Origin: Streptomyces davaonensis JCM 4913
GTDB lineage: Bacteria; Actinomycetota; Actinomycetes; Streptomycetales; Streptomycetaceae
Direction of reading: 5' to 3'
Length of the DNA stretch: 64,000 bases
Assembly: GCF_000349325.1 (NCBI RefSeq)
Contig: NC_020504.1
Location: 5,552,053 to 5,616,052 of the forward strand
In this document: one piece after another, positions 24,095-32,836 of the stretch
How positions within the stretch are numbered: position 1 is the stretch's first letter
How the letters are laid out: each line of letters begins with the position of its first letter
Translations under genes and position numbers: made by a program
Notes under the pieces: model-generated
Database searches by the model: none
The model's input: the letters and a program-made list of their open reading frames with translations, nothing else
Told to the model about the DNA's origin: nothing

Positions 24095-25360
24095 ATGGAG
24101 ACCAAACCGACCGTGGAGGCCAAACCGACCACGGACACCCGACAGTCCCTTCCACTCATCATCTCCGTCGACGACCACACGGTGGAGCCCCCGCAGGTGT
24201 GGCAGGACCGGCTCCCGAAGAAGTACCTCGACATCGGGCCCCGTATCGTCCGCGCGCCCCTCAAGGAGATGACCTTCCTCGGCGGCCGCTTCAAGCCCGT
24301 CATGGGTGAGCGGGGCGGCGACGGGCCGATCGGCGACTGGTGGGTCTACGAAGATCTGCATCGGCCGCTCACCCGGCTCGACACCGCTGTCGGCTACGAC
24401 CGCGACGAGATCAAGCTGGAGGTCATCACCTACGAGCAGATGCGCAAGGGCTCGTACGACGTCCCGGCCCGCCTCGCCGACATGGACGTCAACCACGTCC
24501 AGTCCGCCCTCTGCTTCCCGACCTTCCCGCGCTTCTGCGGCCAGACCTTCACCGAGGCCACAGACCACGAACTCGGACTCCTCTGCATCCGCGCCTACAA
24601 CGACTGGATGGTGGAGGAGTGGTGCGGGCCCAGCGCCCGAGGGCGGCTCATACCCCTCACCCTCATTCCTCTCTGGGACGCCGAACTCGCCGCGGCCGAG
24701 GTGCGCCGCAACGCCGCCCGCGGCGTCCGTGCCGTCGCCTTCTCCGAGATACCCCCGCACCTCGGGCTCCCCTCCGTCCACACCGACGCCTGGGACCCCT
24801 TCCTCGCCGCCTGCGACGAGACCGGCACGGTCGTCGCCATGCACATCGGCTCCAGCAGCCGGATGCCCTCCACCTCCGCCGACGCCCCGCCCGCCGTCGG
24901 CTCCACCATCACCTTCGCCAACTGCTGCTTCTCGATGGTGGACTGGCTGATGAGCGGCAAGTTCGAGCGCTTCCCGAACCTCAAGGTGATGTACGCGGAA
25001 GGGCAGATCGGATGGATTCCGTACATCCTTGAGCGCGCCGATGTCGTCTGGGAGGAGAACCGGGGGTGGGGCGGGGTCGCCGACAAGGTGCACCGGCCGC
25101 CGTCCGAGCTCTTCGCCGATCATGTCTACGGCTGTTTCTTCGACGATGCCTTCGGGCTGAAGAACCTGGACGCCATCGGTCTGAACAACGTCCTCTACGA
25201 GACCGACTACCCGCACTCCGACTCCACCTGGCCCAAGTCCCGCGAGGTCGGCGAGGCCCAGATGGGGCACCTGGACGCGGATGTGGTCGAGAAGATCGTC
25301 CGGGGCAACGCCATCGAGCTGCTCCAGCTCACCCCCGAGGGCCTGTGGAGCGGCACGTGA
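24095..25360 (+). CDS. Amidohydrolase family 2 (ACMSD-like) metal-dependent hydrolase
   Basis: A 421-residue TIM-barrel amidohydrolase (PF04909 type). The first metal motif is SVDDHTVEPPQVWQDR instead of the classical HxH. Later motifs are SALCFPTFPRFCG, VVAMHIGSS for a metal-binding His, VMYAEGQIGWIPYILERAD, and VLYETDYPHSDSTWP with the closing Asp and His. Relatives decarboxylate or hydrolyse ring-cleavage products. ATG 24095 is used; a GTG nine bases upstream is also in frame. No good ribosome site is present, so translation may be leaderless. The stop overlaps the next start (GTGA). Confidence 0.88.
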   Translation: METKPTVEAKPTTDTRQSLPLIISVDDHTVEPPQVWQDRLPKKYLDIGPRIVRAPLKEMTFLGGRFKPVMGERGGDGPIGDWWVYEDLHRPLTRLDTAVGYDRDEIKLEVITYEQMRKGSYDVPARLADMDVNHVQSALCFPTFPRFCGQTFTEATDHELGLLCIRAYNDWMVEEWCGPSARGRLIPLTLIPLWDAELAAAEVRRNAARGVRAVAFSEIPPHLGLPSVHTDAWDPFLAACDETGTVVAMHIGSSSRMPSTSADAPPAVGSTITFANCCFSMVDWLMSGKFERFPNLKVMYAEGQIGWIPYILERADVVWEENRGWGGVADKVHRPPSELFADHVYGCFFDDAFGLKNLDAIGLNNVLYETDYPHSDSTWPKSREVGEAQMGHLDADVVEKIVRGNAIELLQLTPEGLWSGT

Positions 25361-26271
25361 AGTACGGCATCCAGCTCCCGATCCAGTCCCAGAGCACCCT
25401 CTACGCCGAGCCCTGGGAGGCCGCCGCCGGCCCCGAGGACCTGCTCGCCATCGCCCGGGCCGCCGACCGCGCGGGCTTCTCCTACGTCGCCTCCTGCGAC
25501 CACGTAGCCATCCCGCGCCGCCTCGCCTCCGCGATGAGCACGATCTGGTACGACCCCGTCGCCACCCTCGCCTTCCTGGCCGCGGCCACCGAGCGCGTAC
25601 GGCTGCTCAGCCATGTCGCCGTGGTCGGCCTCCGCCACCCCCTGCTCACCGCCAAGCAGTACGCCACCCTCGACCACCTCTCCGGCGGACGGCTGGTCCT
25701 GGGCGTGGGCGCCGGTCATGTGGAGGAGGAGTTCAGCGCGCTGGGCGTGGACTTCGCGCATCGGGGCGCCGTACTGGACGAGTGCATGGACGCGTTGCGC
25801 GCCGCGCTCGGGCCGGAGGAGTTTCCCGAACACCACGGCAAGCTCTACGACTTCGAGGGGCTCGGGCAGTTGCCGAGGCCCGCGCAGGAGCACGTCCCGT
25901 TGTGGGTCGGTGGCTCCTCGCCCGCCGCCGTGCGCCGGGCCGCCCTCAAGGGGGACGGCTGGCTGCCGCAGGGCGACCCACGGGACCGCTTGCCGCAGCA
26001 GATCGCCCGTATCCGGGAACTTCGTGAACAGGCCGGACGGCAGGGCCCCTTCACCATCGGCGCCATCGCCGAACCCCTCTACATCGGTACCCCGTCGTGG
26101 CACGTCGGCCGCCGCACGCTCACCGGCGCCCCGGCCGAACTCGCCGAGTCGCTGCGGGCGTACCGCGCGATGGGCGTGGACCAGATCCAGGTGCGGTTCC
26201 GCAGCCGGAACCGGGACGAACTCATCGACCAGATCGCGGCGTTCGGCGCCGACGTGGGATCCCAGCTGTAA
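25357..26271 (+). CDS. LLM-class F420-dependent oxidoreductase
   Basis: A 304-residue bacterial luciferase-like protein starting at GTG 25357, overlapping the upstream stop. The barrel motifs are present: YVASCDHVAIPRR, RVRLLSHVAVVGLRHPLL, KQYATLDHLSGGRLVLGVG and a C-terminal GAPAELAESLRAYRAMGVDQIQ. The TIGR03619-like pattern points to F420 rather than FMN as cofactor, though this cannot be proved from the sequence. Second gene of an amidohydrolase-LLM-SDR operon. Confidence 0.88.
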   Translation: MKYGIQLPIQSQSTLYAEPWEAAAGPEDLLAIARAADRAGFSYVASCDHVAIPRRLASAMSTIWYDPVATLAFLAAATERVRLLSHVAVVGLRHPLLTAKQYATLDHLSGGRLVLGVGAGHVEEEFSALGVDFAHRGAVLDECMDALRAALGPEEFPEHHGKLYDFEGLGQLPRPAQEHVPLWVGGSSPAAVRRAALKGDGWLPQGDPRDRLPQQIARIRELREQAGRQGPFTIGAIAEPLYIGTPSWHVGRRTLTGAPAELAESLRAYRAMGVDQIQVRFRSRNRDELIDQIAAFGADVGSQL

Positions 26272-26282
26272 GGAGTCAACGC

Positions 26283-27053
26283 ATGGGCAAACTCGACGGA
26301 CGCGTCGTCATCGTCACCGGCGCGGCGCGCGGACAGGGGGAACAGGAGGCCCGGCTGTTCCGGGAGGAGGGCGCCGAGGTGGTCGTCGCCGACGTCCTCG
26401 ACGAGCCGGGCGAGGCCCTCGCCAAGGAGATCGGGGCGCGGTACGTCCATCTGGACGTGGGGGAGGAGGGCGCGTGGCGGGCCGTCGTGGGCGCCGCGAA
26501 GGACGCCTACGGGCGGATCGACGGGCTCGTCAACAACGCCGGCATCCTGCGCTTCAACTCTCTCGTCGACACCCCCCTCGACGAGTTCATGCGGATCGTC
26601 CGGGTCAACCAGGTCGGCTGCTTCCTCGGGATCAGGACCGTCGCGCCCGAGCTGGAGGACGGCGGCACGATCGTCAACACCGCCTCCTACACGGGGCTGA
26701 CCGGAATGGCGGCCGTCGGGGCCTACGCCGCCTCCAAGCACGCGATCGTCGGGCTGACCCGGGTCGCCGCGCTGGAGCTGGCCCCCCGGGGCATCCGCGT
26801 CAACGCCATGTGCCCCGGCGCCATCGACACCGCCATGTCCAACCCGGCCCAGCTGGACCCGGCGGCGGACGCGGAGGAGACGGCACGGGCCCTGGACGGG
26901 CTGTACCGCAAGCTCGTACCGCTCGGCCGGATCGGGCGCCCGGAGGAGGTCGCCCGGCTCGCCCTGTTCCTGACCTCGCAGGACTCGTCCTACATCACCG
27001 GGCAGCCGTTCGTGATCGATGGGGGGTGGCTGGCGGGGGTGTCGGTCATCTGA
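26283..27053 (+). CDS. SDR family NAD(P)-dependent oxidoreductase
   Basis: A 256-residue short-chain dehydrogenase with a strong AAGGAG ribosome site. Cofactor motif TGAARGQG near residue 12, NNAG at 84-87, Ser in NTASYTG, YAASK catalytic pair and PGAIDTAM. An Asp-containing second strand (VVADVLDEPGE) suggests NAD(H) preference. Alcohol/ketone oxidoreduction of a pathway intermediate is likely. It is the last gene of the operon that begins at 24095, 11 bases after the LLM gene. Confidence 0.92.
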   Translation: MGKLDGRVVIVTGAARGQGEQEARLFREEGAEVVVADVLDEPGEALAKEIGARYVHLDVGEEGAWRAVVGAAKDAYGRIDGLVNNAGILRFNSLVDTPLDEFMRIVRVNQVGCFLGIRTVAPELEDGGTIVNTASYTGLTGMAAVGAYAASKHAIVGLTRVAALELAPRGIRVNAMCPGAIDTAMSNPAQLDPAADAEETARALDGLYRKLVPLGRIGRPEEVARLALFLTSQDSSYITGQPFVIDGGWLAGVSVI

Positions 27054-27072
27054 ACCCGCCCTACCCGACCAC

Positions 27073-27087
27073 CTGACTACCCGTCAG
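27073..27087. promoter_or_regulatory. 15-bp palindromic operator, copy 5 (imperfect)
   Basis: CTGACTACCCGTCAG: the right arm CCGTCAG and the outer CTGAC match the consensus, with two changes in the left arm. It lies 19 bases after the SDR stop and 57 bases before copy 6 (start to start), upstream of the LLM gene at 27185. Confidence 0.55.
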
Positions 27088-27129
27088 GTATTGACGCCTC
27101 ATGCCCGCGGTGCCACAGTCAGCAGGAAT

Positions 27130-27144
27130 CTGACGGACCATCAG
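27130..27144. promoter_or_regulatory. 15-bp palindromic operator, copy 6
   Basis: CTGACGGACCATCAG: one mismatch to the consensus palindrome. It ends 40 bases before the TTG start of the LLM gene at 27185. Confidence 0.75.
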
Positions 27145-27184
27145 AAACTCAGTGGACACTCCAGACCGGGGACGGTGAACCGCC

Positions 27185-28303
27185 TTGGAATTCGGGCTCT
27201 TTGTACAGGGATACGTCGGCAAGCGCGCAGAGACCGACCCGCTCGCCGAGCACAAGGCGCTGATGGAGGAGACCGAGTACGTCATCCAGGCGGACAAGTC
27301 CGGTTTCAAGTACGCCTGGGCCTCCGAGCACCACTTCCTGGAGGAGTACTCCCACCTCTCCGCCAACGACGTCTTCCTCGGCTACCTCGCGCACGCCACC
27401 GAGCGGATCCATCTCGGCTCCGGGATCTTCAACCCGCTCGCCCAGGTCAACCATCCCGTCAAGGTCGCCGAGAAGGTCGCCATGCTCGACCATCTCTCCG
27501 GCAACCGCTTCGAGTTCGGCAGCGGACGCGGCGCCGGGTCGCACGAGATCCTCGGGTTCCTGCCCGGCATCACGGACATGAACCACACCAAGGAGATCTG
27601 GGAAGAGACCATCGCCGAGTTCCCGAAGATGTGGCTCCAGGACGAGTACGTCGGCTTCCAGGGCAAGCACTGGTCACTGCCGCCGCGGAAGGTCCTGCCG
27701 AAGCCGTACGGGAAGTCCCACCCCGCGATGTGGTACGCCGCCGGATCGCCTCCCTCGTACTCCATGGCCGCGAAGAAGGGGCTCGGGGTGCTGGGGTTCA
27801 GCGTGCAGAAGGTCTCCGACATGGAGTGGGTGCTGGAGCAGTACAAGACGGCGATCGTGGATGCGGAGCCGATCGGTGCCTTCGTCAACGACAACGTGAT
27901 GGTGACGACGACCGCTATCTGTGCGCCTACGCATGAGGAGGCGGTGCGGATCGCGGTGAGCGGGGGGTTGCACTATCTGCCCTCGCTGGTCTTCCGGTAT
28001 CACGACACGTTTCCTCGGCCTGAGGGGTTCCCGGTGTGGCCGGAGACCTTGCCCGAGTACACCGAGGAGTTCGTCGAGGTGCTCATCGAGGAGGAGCTCG
28101 TCATCTGCGGGGACCCGGACGAGGTGCTTCGGCAGTGCAAGCGGTGGGAGCAGGCGGGGGCGGACCAGTTGAGCTTCGGGTTGCCTGTCGGGGTGCCCAA
28201 GGAGGAGACGCTCCAGACCATCCGGCTCATCGGGGAGCACGTGATTCCGAAGATCGATACGGATCCTGTGCATCGGACCACGCGGTTCCGGCAGTCGGCC
28301 TGA
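27185..28303 (+). CDS. LLM-class flavin/F420-dependent oxidoreductase
   Basis: A 372-residue luciferase-like oxidoreductase starting with TTG after GGGGACGG. It begins with the typical strand EFGLFVQGYVGK, then YAWASEHHFLEEYSHLS, RIHLGSGIFNPLAQVNHPVKVAEKVA split over a helix, SGNRFEFGSGRGAGS, and a C-terminal GDPDEVLRQCKRWEQAGAD. The EHH motif and overall layout resemble LuxA-like monooxygenases, so an FMNH2- or F420H2-using oxidation is expected. First gene of a second catabolic operon; preceded by two operator copies. Confidence 0.88.
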   Translation: MEFGLFVQGYVGKRAETDPLAEHKALMEETEYVIQADKSGFKYAWASEHHFLEEYSHLSANDVFLGYLAHATERIHLGSGIFNPLAQVNHPVKVAEKVAMLDHLSGNRFEFGSGRGAGSHEILGFLPGITDMNHTKEIWEETIAEFPKMWLQDEYVGFQGKHWSLPPRKVLPKPYGKSHPAMWYAAGSPPSYSMAAKKGLGVLGFSVQKVSDMEWVLEQYKTAIVDAEPIGAFVNDNVMVTTTAICAPTHEEAVRIAVSGGLHYLPSLVFRYHDTFPRPEGFPVWPETLPEYTEEFVEVLIEEELVICGDPDEVLRQCKRWEQAGADQLSFGLPVGVPKEETLQTIRLIGEHVIPKIDTDPVHRTTRFRQSA

Positions 28304-28317
28304 AGGGTTACCGGACG

Positions 28318-30051
28318 ATGCTCGATCACGTCATCAAGGGTGCGTCCGTCGTCGATGGGACCGGCGCTCCCGCCTACACCGCCGACGTCGGCATTCGGGA
28401 CGGGCGTATCGACGTCATCGCGCCCCGCGTCACCGAACCCGCCCGGTCCACCGACGACGCCGGAGGGCTTGTTCTCGCCCCGGGCTTCGTCGATCCCCAC
28501 ACCCACTACGACGCCCAGCTCTTCTGGGATCCGTACGCCACCCCCTCCCTCAACCACGGAGTGACGACGGTCGCCGCCGGCAACTGCGGCTTCACGCTCG
28601 CGCCGCTCAACCCCGACCGCCCCGACGACGCCGACTACACGCGGCGCATGATGTCCAAGGTCGAGGGGATGTCGCTGGTCGCGCTGGAGGAGGGGGTGCC
28701 CTGGAGTTGGCACTCCTTCGGCGAGTATCTGGACGCGTTGGAGGGGCGGATCGCCGTCAACGCGGGGTTCATGGTGGGGCATTGCGCGTTGCGCAGGTAC
28801 GTCATGGGCGCGGACGCCGCCGGAGGACGGCCCACCCCCGACCAACTCGACCACATGGTCCGCCTGCTGCGGGCCGCCATGGAGGCCGGGGCCTGGGGGC
28901 TGTCCACCACCCAGTCGTCCACGCACTCCGACGGCGACGGGCAGCCGGTGGCGTCCCGGCATGCGTTGCCCGAGGAACTGCTCGCGCTTTCCAGGGCTGT
29001 TGGCGAACACGAGGGGACGCAGATCGAGGCGATCGTCGCCGGGTGTCTCGATCAGTTCAGTGACGCCGAGATCGACCTGTTCGCGGAGATGAGCGCGGCG
29101 GCCGGGCGGCCCCTGAACTGGAATGTGCTGACCATCGACGCCGCCGTGCCCGAGCGGGTGCCCCGGCAGTTGCTGGCCAGTGAGCGGGCCCGGAAGGCGG
29201 GCGGGCGGGTCGTGGCCCTCACCATGCCGATCCTGACTCCGATGAACATGTCCCTGGGCACCTTCTGCGCGCTGAACCTGATACCGGGCTGGGGGCCGAT
29301 CCTCGGGCTGCCCGTCCCGGAGCGGATCGCGCGGCTCCGTGATCCGGACGTCCGGGCGGAGATGCTGAGGCACGCGTCCTCCAAGGAGGCCGGCGTCTTC
29401 CGGCGGCTCGCGGACTTCGGTCGGTACGTCATCGGCGACACCTACAGCGAGGCGAACCGCGGGCTCACCGGCCGCGTGGTGCGGGACATCGCGGCCGAGC
29501 GCGGACTCGACCCCTTCGCCTGCCTCGTCGAGATCTGCGCGAACGACGAGCTGCGGACCGTCCTGTGGCCCATGCCGCCCGACAACGACCCCGCCTCCTG
29601 GGCGCTGCGGGCCCAGACCTGGCAGCACGAGGACGTACTGCTCGGCGGCTCGGACGCGGGGGCGCATCTGGACCGGATGTGCGGGGCGCCGTACACGACG
29701 AGGTTCCTCGGGGACTGTCTGCGCGGGCGGAAGCTGGTGCCGCTGGAGCAGGCGGTGCGGATGCTGACCGATGACCCCGCGCGGCTCTTCGGGCTGCGCG
29801 AGCGGGGGAGGGTGCAGGAGGGGTTCCATGCCGATCTGGTCCTGTTCGACCCGGAACGCATCGACGCGGGTACGGCCACCCTGGTGCACGACCTGCCGGG
29901 TGACAGCCCGCGGCTCGACTCCAGGGCGATCGGGGTGCGCGCCGTCTGGGTCAACGGCGTCGAGGCGATCCGGGACGACGTGGTGACCGGCGCGGTGCCG
30001 GGGAAGGTGCTGCGGTCCGGACGGGACACGCGCACGGTGAGCACCCGGTGA
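28318..30051 (+). CDS. N-acyl-D-amino-acid deacylase-like amidohydrolase
   Basis: A 577-residue amidohydrolase of the D-aminoacylase family. The start of the barrel is VVDGTGAPAYTADVGI with LAPGFVDPHTHYDAQ (HxH metal ligands), then AAGNCGF, where D-aminoacylases use a Cys as zinc ligand, and LGGSDAGAHLDRM near the end. The C-terminal beta-domain reads GFHADLVLFDPE. In this context it may open an amide, lactam or cyclic ring. The stop overlaps the aldehyde dehydrogenase start (GTGA). Confidence 0.88.
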   Translation: MLDHVIKGASVVDGTGAPAYTADVGIRDGRIDVIAPRVTEPARSTDDAGGLVLAPGFVDPHTHYDAQLFWDPYATPSLNHGVTTVAAGNCGFTLAPLNPDRPDDADYTRRMMSKVEGMSLVALEEGVPWSWHSFGEYLDALEGRIAVNAGFMVGHCALRRYVMGADAAGGRPTPDQLDHMVRLLRAAMEAGAWGLSTTQSSTHSDGDGQPVASRHALPEELLALSRAVGEHEGTQIEAIVAGCLDQFSDAEIDLFAEMSAAAGRPLNWNVLTIDAAVPERVPRQLLASERARKAGGRVVALTMPILTPMNMSLGTFCALNLIPGWGPILGLPVPERIARLRDPDVRAEMLRHASSKEAGVFRRLADFGRYVIGDTYSEANRGLTGRVVRDIAAERGLDPFACLVEICANDELRTVLWPMPPDNDPASWALRAQTWQHEDVLLGGSDAGAHLDRMCGAPYTTRFLGDCLRGRKLVPLEQAVRMLTDDPARLFGLRERGRVQEGFHADLVLFDPERIDAGTATLVHDLPGDSPRLDSRAIGVRAVWVNGVEAIRDDVVTGAVPGKVLRSGRDTRTVSTR

Positions 30052-31493
30052 GCCGGGGTCTGTTCATCGGCGGGGCCTGGGTCGAGCCCGAGGGCGGCTT
30101 CTACGACGTCCTCGACCCGGCGACCGAGGGGACCGTCGGCCCGGCTCCCGAGGCCTCGCAGGATCAGGTGCAGGCGGCCTGTGCAGCGGCCCGCGAGGCG
30201 CTCGGGTCCTGGTCGCGGACGGCGCCCGAAGAGCGGGCCGCGATCCTCGGCCGAGCCGCGGACCTGATCCGGGACCGGCTCGTGCCGTACGTCGAACTGG
30301 CGCAGGCGGAGACGGGGGCGACCACCGGCACCGCTCGCGCGATGCAGGTCGGAGTGGCCGCGGCCCGGTTCCGGCGGTACTCGCGGGTGGAGCCCGCCGA
30401 GTGGGCGATCGCGCCGCAGATCAACGAGGCGGGGCCGATGGGGAAGGCCGGGGTGATGGGCGCGCTGGCCGTACGGCAGCCGGTCGGGGTCGTCGCCTGC
30501 ATCTCCTCGTACAACAACCCGTGGGCCAACGCCGCCGGGAAGATCGCGCCCGCGCTGGCCATGGGCAACACGGTCGTGGTGAAGCCCGCCCCGCAGGACC
30601 CGCTGTCCGTCTACCGCATGGCGGAGGCGCTGGCGGAGGCCGGGGTGCCGCCGGGCGTGGTGAACGTGGTCTCCGGCGCCTCGGCGGAGGTCGGGGAGGC
30701 CGTCGTCGCCGCCCCGGACGTCGACATGGTCAGCTTCACCGGCTCCACGGCCGTGGGCCGCCGTATCGCGGAGGTGTGCGGCCGAGAGATGAAACGCCAG
30801 TTGATGGAGCTGGGAGGGAAGGGCGCGGCACTGGTCCTGGGCGACGCCGACATCGCCTCGGCCGTGTCCGGGATCGGCACGACCTTCTCCTTCTACAGCG
30901 GCCAGATCTGCACCGCACCGACCCGTGTGCTTGCCCACCGGTCGGTGTACGACCGACTGGTCGAGCAACTGGCCGCCTACGCGAGCCGGTTGAAGGTCGG
31001 TAACCCCCGGGAGCCGGACACGGTGGTCGGCCCGGTGATCTCGGCGGCACACCGGGACCGGGTGGAGTCGTACGTCGAACTGGGGCGGAAGGAGGGAGCG
31101 GTGGTGGTGGCAGGAGGCGAACGCCCGGGAGCGGACGTGGGCTTCTACATCACCCCCACCCTGCTCGCCGACTGCACGAACGACATGAGGGTCGCACGGG
31201 AGGAGATCTTCGGCCCGGTCGTCTGCGTGATCCCCTTCGAGGAGGAGGAAGAGGGCATCGCCCTCGCCAATGACACGGACTACGGCCTGATCGACTACGT
31301 CTGGTCCCGCGACGTCGCACGGGCCTTCCGTATCGCCCGACGCCTCCGCGCCGGAGGCGTCGGCGTCAACACGGTGGGCCGCAACATGGAGGCGCCCTTC
31401 GGCGGCTTCAAGAAGAGCGGGGTCGGCCGGGACGTCGGCTCCTACGCCCTGCACGCCTACAGCGAGGTGCAGTCGATCGTCTGGCCGGGGTAG
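30048..31493 (+). CDS. Aldehyde dehydrogenase
   Basis: A 481-residue NAD(P)-dependent aldehyde dehydrogenase with a GTG start overlapping the upstream stop. It has VACISSYNNPW for cofactor contact, FTGSTAVGRRI, the general base in MELGGKG, and the nucleophile in YSGQICTAPTR. The end is FGGFKKSGVGRD. It oxidises an aldehyde to the acid, which a ligase such as the one at 18165 could then activate. That link is an inference from shared operators. Confidence 0.93.
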   Translation: MSRGLFIGGAWVEPEGGFYDVLDPATEGTVGPAPEASQDQVQAACAAAREALGSWSRTAPEERAAILGRAADLIRDRLVPYVELAQAETGATTGTARAMQVGVAAARFRRYSRVEPAEWAIAPQINEAGPMGKAGVMGALAVRQPVGVVACISSYNNPWANAAGKIAPALAMGNTVVVKPAPQDPLSVYRMAEALAEAGVPPGVVNVVSGASAEVGEAVVAAPDVDMVSFTGSTAVGRRIAEVCGREMKRQLMELGGKGAALVLGDADIASAVSGIGTTFSFYSGQICTAPTRVLAHRSVYDRLVEQLAAYASRLKVGNPREPDTVVGPVISAAHRDRVESYVELGRKEGAVVVAGGERPGADVGFYITPTLLADCTNDMRVAREEIFGPVVCVIPFEEEEEGIALANDTDYGLIDYVWSRDVARAFRIARRLRAGGVGVNTVGRNMEAPFGGFKKSGVGRDVGSYALHAYSEVQSIVWPG

Positions 31494-31509
31494 GCGCCCG
31501 CTGCCCGGC

Positions 31510-31902
31510 TCAGGTGTCCAGGTCCACGCGTACGGTCAGCAGCTGTGCGCCGATCGCCCGGACCGCCGCGCTGTTGAAGCGAGGCAGGGTCCGCAGCCGT
31601 GCCACCGGGTCGTCGTCCGGCATCAGATGGGCCGTGCCCGTGTGCCAGCGGCCGTGGATGCGGACCCGCACCTTCGGGTCGGCCACGATGTTGCGCACGT
31701 ACTGCGAACGCTCGCCGAACTCCGAGACCAGCCAGAAGGAGTCGCCCACGCGCCGCCCGCCGACCGGGGTGCGGCGCGGCAGGCCCGAGGTGCGGCCCGT
31801 GGTCTCCAGCAGGGTGTGGTTCGGCAGTCGGCGCATGACGGCGTTGAGCCGGCGCTGAAAGGCCGTGACGGCCCGGTACTTGCGCTCGATGCTGCGGGGC
31901 AT
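31510..31902 (-). CDS. Ddn-type deazaflavin-dependent nitroreductase family protein
   Basis: A 130-residue protein of the same F420/quinone-reductase family as the one at 9288. Hallmarks: LLETTGRTSGLPRRTPVGGRR split as two strands, SFWLVSEFGERSQYVRNI and VRVRIHGRWHTGTAHL. Start 31902 (MPRSIERKYR) has an AGGAGC ribosome site; longer frames cross the promoter of the divergent gene. It converges with the aldehyde dehydrogenase (16 bases between stops). Confidence 0.85.
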   Translation of the reverse strand: MPRSIERKYRAVTAFQRRLNAVMRRLPNHTLLETTGRTSGLPRRTPVGGRRVGDSFWLVSEFGERSQYVRNIVADPKVRVRIHGRWHTGTAHLMPDDDPVARLRTLPRFNSAAVRAIGAQLLTVRVDLDT

Positions 31903-31974
31903 GGTCGGTCGGGCTCCTGTGGTCGTCCGGTGGTTGTCATCTGCGTCCCTTTTAATGGTGCCCTTGACGGTGTC

Positions 31975-32760
31975 ATGACCGAGGGGCGGGTGGCCGTGCG
32001 CGTGATGACCTGGAACCTGTGGTGGCGGTTCGGGCCTTGGCGCGAACGGCAGAAGGCGATCCTCTCCGTACTGCGCGACCTGCGCCCCGACCTCGTCGGC
32101 CTCCAGGAGGTCTGGTCCGCCGACGGCGAGAACCTGGCGGAGTGGCTCGCCACCGAACTGGACCTCCACTGGACCTGGGCCCCCTCCCCGGCCCCCGACC
32201 GCTGGCGCCGCCGCATCGACGACCCGTCGATCGACATCGGCAACGCGATCCTGAGCCGCTGGCCGGTGGAGGAGAGGGAAGTCCTACGGCTGCCGGTCCC
32301 GCCCGACCTGGACGACGGGCGGCTCGGTCTGTACGCCCGAACCGGCCCCGTCTCCTTCATCACCGCCCACCTGACCTCGGCCCCGGACACGACCGCCGTC
32401 CGCACCGAACAGGCCGCCGCCCTGGCGGAGTTCGCCCGCCGAGAAGGCACCGTCATCGTCACCGGCGACTTCAACGCCGAGTCGGACTCCGAGGAACTGA
32501 GCCAGTTCCGAGGCCACTTCAGAGACGCCTGGACAGAGGCGGCGGCCCCGGCAGCCCCGTCGGCAACCTGGGACTGGGACCCGGCGCTCCCGTACCGCAT
32601 GGGCCGGACGCGGCAGGAAGCGCGGATCGACTACGTCTATCTGGGCGGTCCGGGGTCAGTGCGGGACGTGAGCCGGGCCGGGGACCATCCGGTGGACGGT
32701 ATCTGGCCGTCCGACCACGCGGCCGTCGTAGTCGAACTGACGGTCACCGATCCCACCTGA
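31975..32760 (+). CDS. Endonuclease/exonuclease/phosphatase family protein
   Basis: A 261-residue cytoplasmic EEP-fold hydrolase. Conserved residues are all there: the N-terminal MTWNLWW (metal-contacting Asn), DLVGLQEVW (catalytic Glu), GNAILSRWPV, FITAHL, VTGDFNAE and the closing PSDHAAVV (Asp-His pair). EEP enzymes cut phosphodiester bonds in nucleic acids, phosphoinositides or sphingomyelin; the substrate cannot be told here. Lack of a signal peptide argues for an internal role. Confidence 0.87.
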   Translation: MTEGRVAVRVMTWNLWWRFGPWRERQKAILSVLRDLRPDLVGLQEVWSADGENLAEWLATELDLHWTWAPSPAPDRWRRRIDDPSIDIGNAILSRWPVEEREVLRLPVPPDLDDGRLGLYARTGPVSFITAHLTSAPDTTAVRTEQAAALAEFARREGTVIVTGDFNAESDSEELSQFRGHFRDAWTEAAAPAAPSATWDWDPALPYRMGRTRQEARIDYVYLGGPGSVRDVSRAGDHPVDGIWPSDHAAVVVELTVTDPT

Positions 32761-32836
32761 GGGGCGCGGGGCTGTATCGATTTGCGGCTCCGCCGCGTGG
32801 GCGCGACCAGCCCCCACCGGCCCGCAGCCAAAAGAC

